NCBI RefSeq assembly: GCF_039962115.1
Contig: NZ_JAMPKJ010000028.1
Span: 1-64,000, forward strand
Direction: 5' to 3'
DNA from: Funiculus sociatus GB2-C1
Lineage (GTDB): Bacteria; Cyanobacteriota; Cyanobacteriia; Cyanobacteriales; FACHB-T130
DNA: 64,000 nucleotides
The notes beneath the pieces are model-generated. The model was not told where the DNA came from. It saw only the letters and a list, made by a program, of their open reading frames with translations, and ran no database searches. This document shows, in pieces, positions 62,189 through 64,000 of this stretch (positions within the stretch are counted from its first letter, which is position 1; each line of letters starts with the position of its first letter). A program made the position numbers and the translations under genes.

Positions 62189-63466
62189 ATGACCTCAACC
62201 CTGTTCAAAATCGCACCTGCACCCGCTCCTACCCTGCACAAGTTGCCCAACGGTCTAACCATTGTGGCTCAGCAGATGCCTCTTGAGGCTGTGAATCTCA
62301 ACATTTGGCTAAACGTCGGCTCATGTGTTGAGTCAGATCCCATCAACGGAATGGCTCACTTTTTGGAACACATGGTTTTTAAAGGGACACCGCAGCTAAA
62401 AAGTGGGGAATTTGAGCTACTGATTGAACAGCGGGGTGCGGTGACAAACGCAGCTACCAGCCAAGATTACACTCACTACTACATCACATCTGCCCCTAAA
62501 GATTTTGCCCAGTTGGCACCATTGCAGCTGGATGTGGTACTGAATCCCAGCATTCCAGATGATGCCTTTGAAAGAGAGCGATTGGTAGTTTTAGAAGAAA
62601 TTCGCCGTTCGGAAGATAATCCCCGTCGCCGCACTTTCCAACAAGCGATGGAGGTGGCATTTGAACAGTTGCCTTACCGCCGTCCGGTACTGGGGCCAGC
62701 ATCGGTAATTGAGCAGTTGACGGCGCAGCAGATGCGCGATTTCCACGCCAGCAACTATCAACCCCAGGCGATGACCGCGGCAGTAGTGGGCAATTTGCCT
62801 GTAGAAGAATTAATTGAAATAGTGGCAGAGGGATTTTCCACACTCGGTAGTCAGACAACAAACAACAAACAACAAACAACAAGCAACCCTGAAGCAGCGT
62901 TTAAAGAAATTGTGCGGCGCGAGTATGTTGACGAAAGTGTACAACAGGCGCGGCTGGTGATGGTTTGGCGAGTGCCAGGATTAAAGCAACTGTCCGAAAC
63001 TTACCCGCTGGATGTGTTGGCGGTGATTTTGGGACAAGGCCGGATGTCGCGACTGTTTAGGGATTTGCGAGAAGATAGACACCTGGTATCGCATATTGGG
63101 GTGAGCAATATGAGCCAGCAGCTTCAGGGAGTATTTTATATTGGGGCGCAGTTACCTCTGGAGAATGTGGCAGAGGTAGAAGCAGCGATCGCGCAGCACA
63201 TCCGTACCTTACAATCTGAGCTAGTAACCGAAGCTGAGATGTCCCGCGTCCGGACACAAGTGGCGAATCGGTTTATTTTTGGGAATGAATCGCCAAGCGA
63301 TCGCGCTAACTTGTACGGTTATTATCATTCTCTAATGGGTGACTTAGAGCCAGCTCTAACTTACCCGGCGCGAATTCAATGCCTTGATGCTGAAGACCTT
63401 CGCATAGCTGCTCAACAGCATCTCTCCCCAGATGCTTACGGTGTGGTTGTCGTTAAGCCAGCATAA
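62189..63466 (+). CDS. M16-family zinc peptidase (processing-peptidase-like)
   Basis: From the ATG at 62189 the product is 425 aa (MTSTLFKIAPAPAPTLHKLP); a TTG at 62129 would add 20 unlikely residues. The inverted zinc motif HFLEH is at 57-61, and the distal Glu is expected in the VVLEEIRRSEDNPR stretch. The C-terminal half has the M16 R/Y pair region around NRFIFGNESPSDRANLYGYY. These proteins degrade or process peptides; in cyanobacteria pairs of active and inactive subunits are common, but only one gene is in the window. Residues about 222-232 (QTTNNKQQTTS) are encoded by four exact ACAACAA heptamers at 62855-62882. Confidence 0.92.
   Translation: MTSTLFKIAPAPAPTLHKLPNGLTIVAQQMPLEAVNLNIWLNVGSCVESDPINGMAHFLEHMVFKGTPQLKSGEFELLIEQRGAVTNAATSQDYTHYYITSAPKDFAQLAPLQLDVVLNPSIPDDAFERERLVVLEEIRRSEDNPRRRTFQQAMEVAFEQLPYRRPVLGPASVIEQLTAQQMRDFHASNYQPQAMTAAVVGNLPVEELIEIVAEGFSTLGSQTTNNKQQTTSNPEAAFKEIVRREYVDESVQQARLVMVWRVPGLKQLSETYPLDVLAVILGQGRMSRLFRDLREDRHLVSHIGVSNMSQQLQGVFYIGAQLPLENVAEVEAAIAQHIRTLQSELVTEAEMSRVRTQVANRFIFGNESPSDRANLYGYYHSLMGDLEPALTYPARIQCLDAEDLRIAAQQHLSPDAYGVVVVKPA
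62855..62882. repeat. Heptamer repeat (ACAACAA)x4 inside the M16 peptidase gene
   Basis: Four exact copies of ACAACAA in tandem. The unit length is not a multiple of three, so loss or gain of one copy would shift the reading frame of the peptidase. Confidence 0.9.
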
Positions 63467-63477
63467 TTTTTTCTCAC

Positions 63478-63525
63478 CGCAAAGAAGAAACCCTCTAGCT
63501 ACGCAAAAAGGGTTTCTTCTTTGCG
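63478..63525 (+). terminator. Stem-loop downstream of the M16 peptidase gene
   Basis: CGCAAAGAAGAAACCCT (63478-63494) and its perfect complement (63509-63525) form a 17-bp stem with a 14-nt loop, right after the stop codon and a T-rich run. It lacks a clear U tract behind it, so it may be a terminator or a repeat hairpin. Confidence 0.55.
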
Positions 63526-63637
63526 TAGCGGTAATGTAGTAAAGTGTTACAGCAGTCGCTAAGGCGATTAGAACACAGCCAAATACTGAAACCTTTGCCA
63601 GTCAATCTTTTGAAGTCGATAGTCTCCAGAAAAGCCT

Positions 63638-64000
63638 GTGTCAGTAATTCAGGTCAACGGAATTGATTTGTACTACAACATTCAAGGTTCCAGCGAAAAC
63701 GAGTCATTACTGCTGATAGCGGGGTTTGACAGTGACAGTTCAACTTGGGCTGCAATGATGCGATCGCTAGTTAAGCAGTATCAGGTGCTTCGCTTTGATA
63801 ACCGAGGAGTTGGGCAAAGTGAAGCGCCAAACAGTCCTTACAGCATCAAACAAATGGCGGCTGATGCAGCCGCGCTGTTGGATTACTTGAGCATTTCTCA
63901 AGTCCATGTAGCAGGTCATTCAATGGGTGGACAGATTGCTCAAGAACTGGCTTTGGCATATCCAGAAAAAATCCAAAGTTTGATACTCCTCTCATGTTGG
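63638..64000 (+). CDS. Alpha/beta hydrolase, 3' end beyond the window
   Basis: A frame starting with GTG at 63638 runs 121 codons to the window end. It reads SVIQVNGIDLYYNIQGSSEN, then LLLIAGFDSDSSTWAAMM (oxyanion loop region), RFDNRGVGQSEAPN, and the nucleophile elbow AGHSMGGQIAQELA. These are clear marks of an alpha/beta hydrolase of the esterase/haloperoxidase/MenH type; the acid and His lie outside. The start codon is the only in-frame choice near the beginning of homology, and no strong ribosome site is seen. Confidence 0.85.
   Translation, partial: MSVIQVNGIDLYYNIQGSSENESLLLIAGFDSDSSTWAAMMRSLVKQYQVLRFDNRGVGQSEAPNSPYSIKQMAADAAALLDYLSISQVHVAGHSMGGQIAQELALAYPEKIQSLILLSCW

Overview
The window is a piece of a cyanobacterial chromosome, probably from a filamentous, repeat-rich genome of the Microcoleus/Oscillatoria/Coleofasciculus kind; that placement is inference, because no rRNA gene is present. 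Direct signs are very frequent HIP1 octamers (GCGATCGC), the split rpoC1/rpoC2 genes, a carotenoid C-3',4' desaturase (CrtD), a phylloquinone-pathway menH, cyanobacterial families DUF4079, DUF1997 and DUF928, a two-partner secretion locus with a CHAT protease, and large PAS-type histidine kinases. I see no tRNA, rRNA, CRISPR array or prophage.

Layout. 1-6.3 kb: an edge fragment of an IS5-like transposase, a VOC protein, an HxlR regulator, a PaaK-like ligase, a PAS histidine kinase and a decayed MASE1 histidine kinase. 6.5-9.4 kb: a Ser/Thr kinase followed at once by a Tyr-type phosphatase. 9.7-15.3 kb: an exported hypothetical protein and an RND efflux adaptor/pump pair. 15.5-21.8 kb: small metabolic and envelope genes (DUF4079, DUF1997, SDR plus GH104 lysozyme-like enzyme, VOC, MenH, a CsoR/InrS-type metal sensor, an HtrA protease). 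21.9-33.3 kb, minus strand: rpsT-tatD-rpoB-rpoC1-rpoC2. 33.5-35.2 kb: hisD and a universal stress protein. 35.4-38.7 kb: a 54-aa small gene and a NACHT NTPase whose frame continues past its stop codon. 39.0-48.0 kb: TpsB, exported TPR-CHAT protease, TpsA and DUF928. 48.3-52.3 kb: a conserved hypothetical protein, Hsp33 and a membrane-anchored repeat protein. 52.4-61.8 kb, minus strand: a two-gene signalling operon (eight-PAS kinase plus receiver-kinase), CrtD and a three-TM PAS kinase. 62.1-64.0 kb: an M16 peptidase and the start of an alpha/beta hydrolase.

The most unusual content is of two kinds. First, the 39-48 kb locus places a secreted caspase-like TPR-CHAT protease between the transporter and the exoprotein of a two-partner secretion system, with a divergent promoter region holding long direct repeats and a perfect 11-bp inverted repeat; I propose it as an adhesin secretion/processing system. 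Second, the window is saturated with small repeats: heptanucleotide STRRs and modular palindromic elements that nest in one another, exchange hairpin cores, and in several genes (TpsB, CHAT, TpsA, RND adaptor, CrtD, M16 peptidase) run in frame through the coding sequence, in two cases supplying part of a signal peptide.
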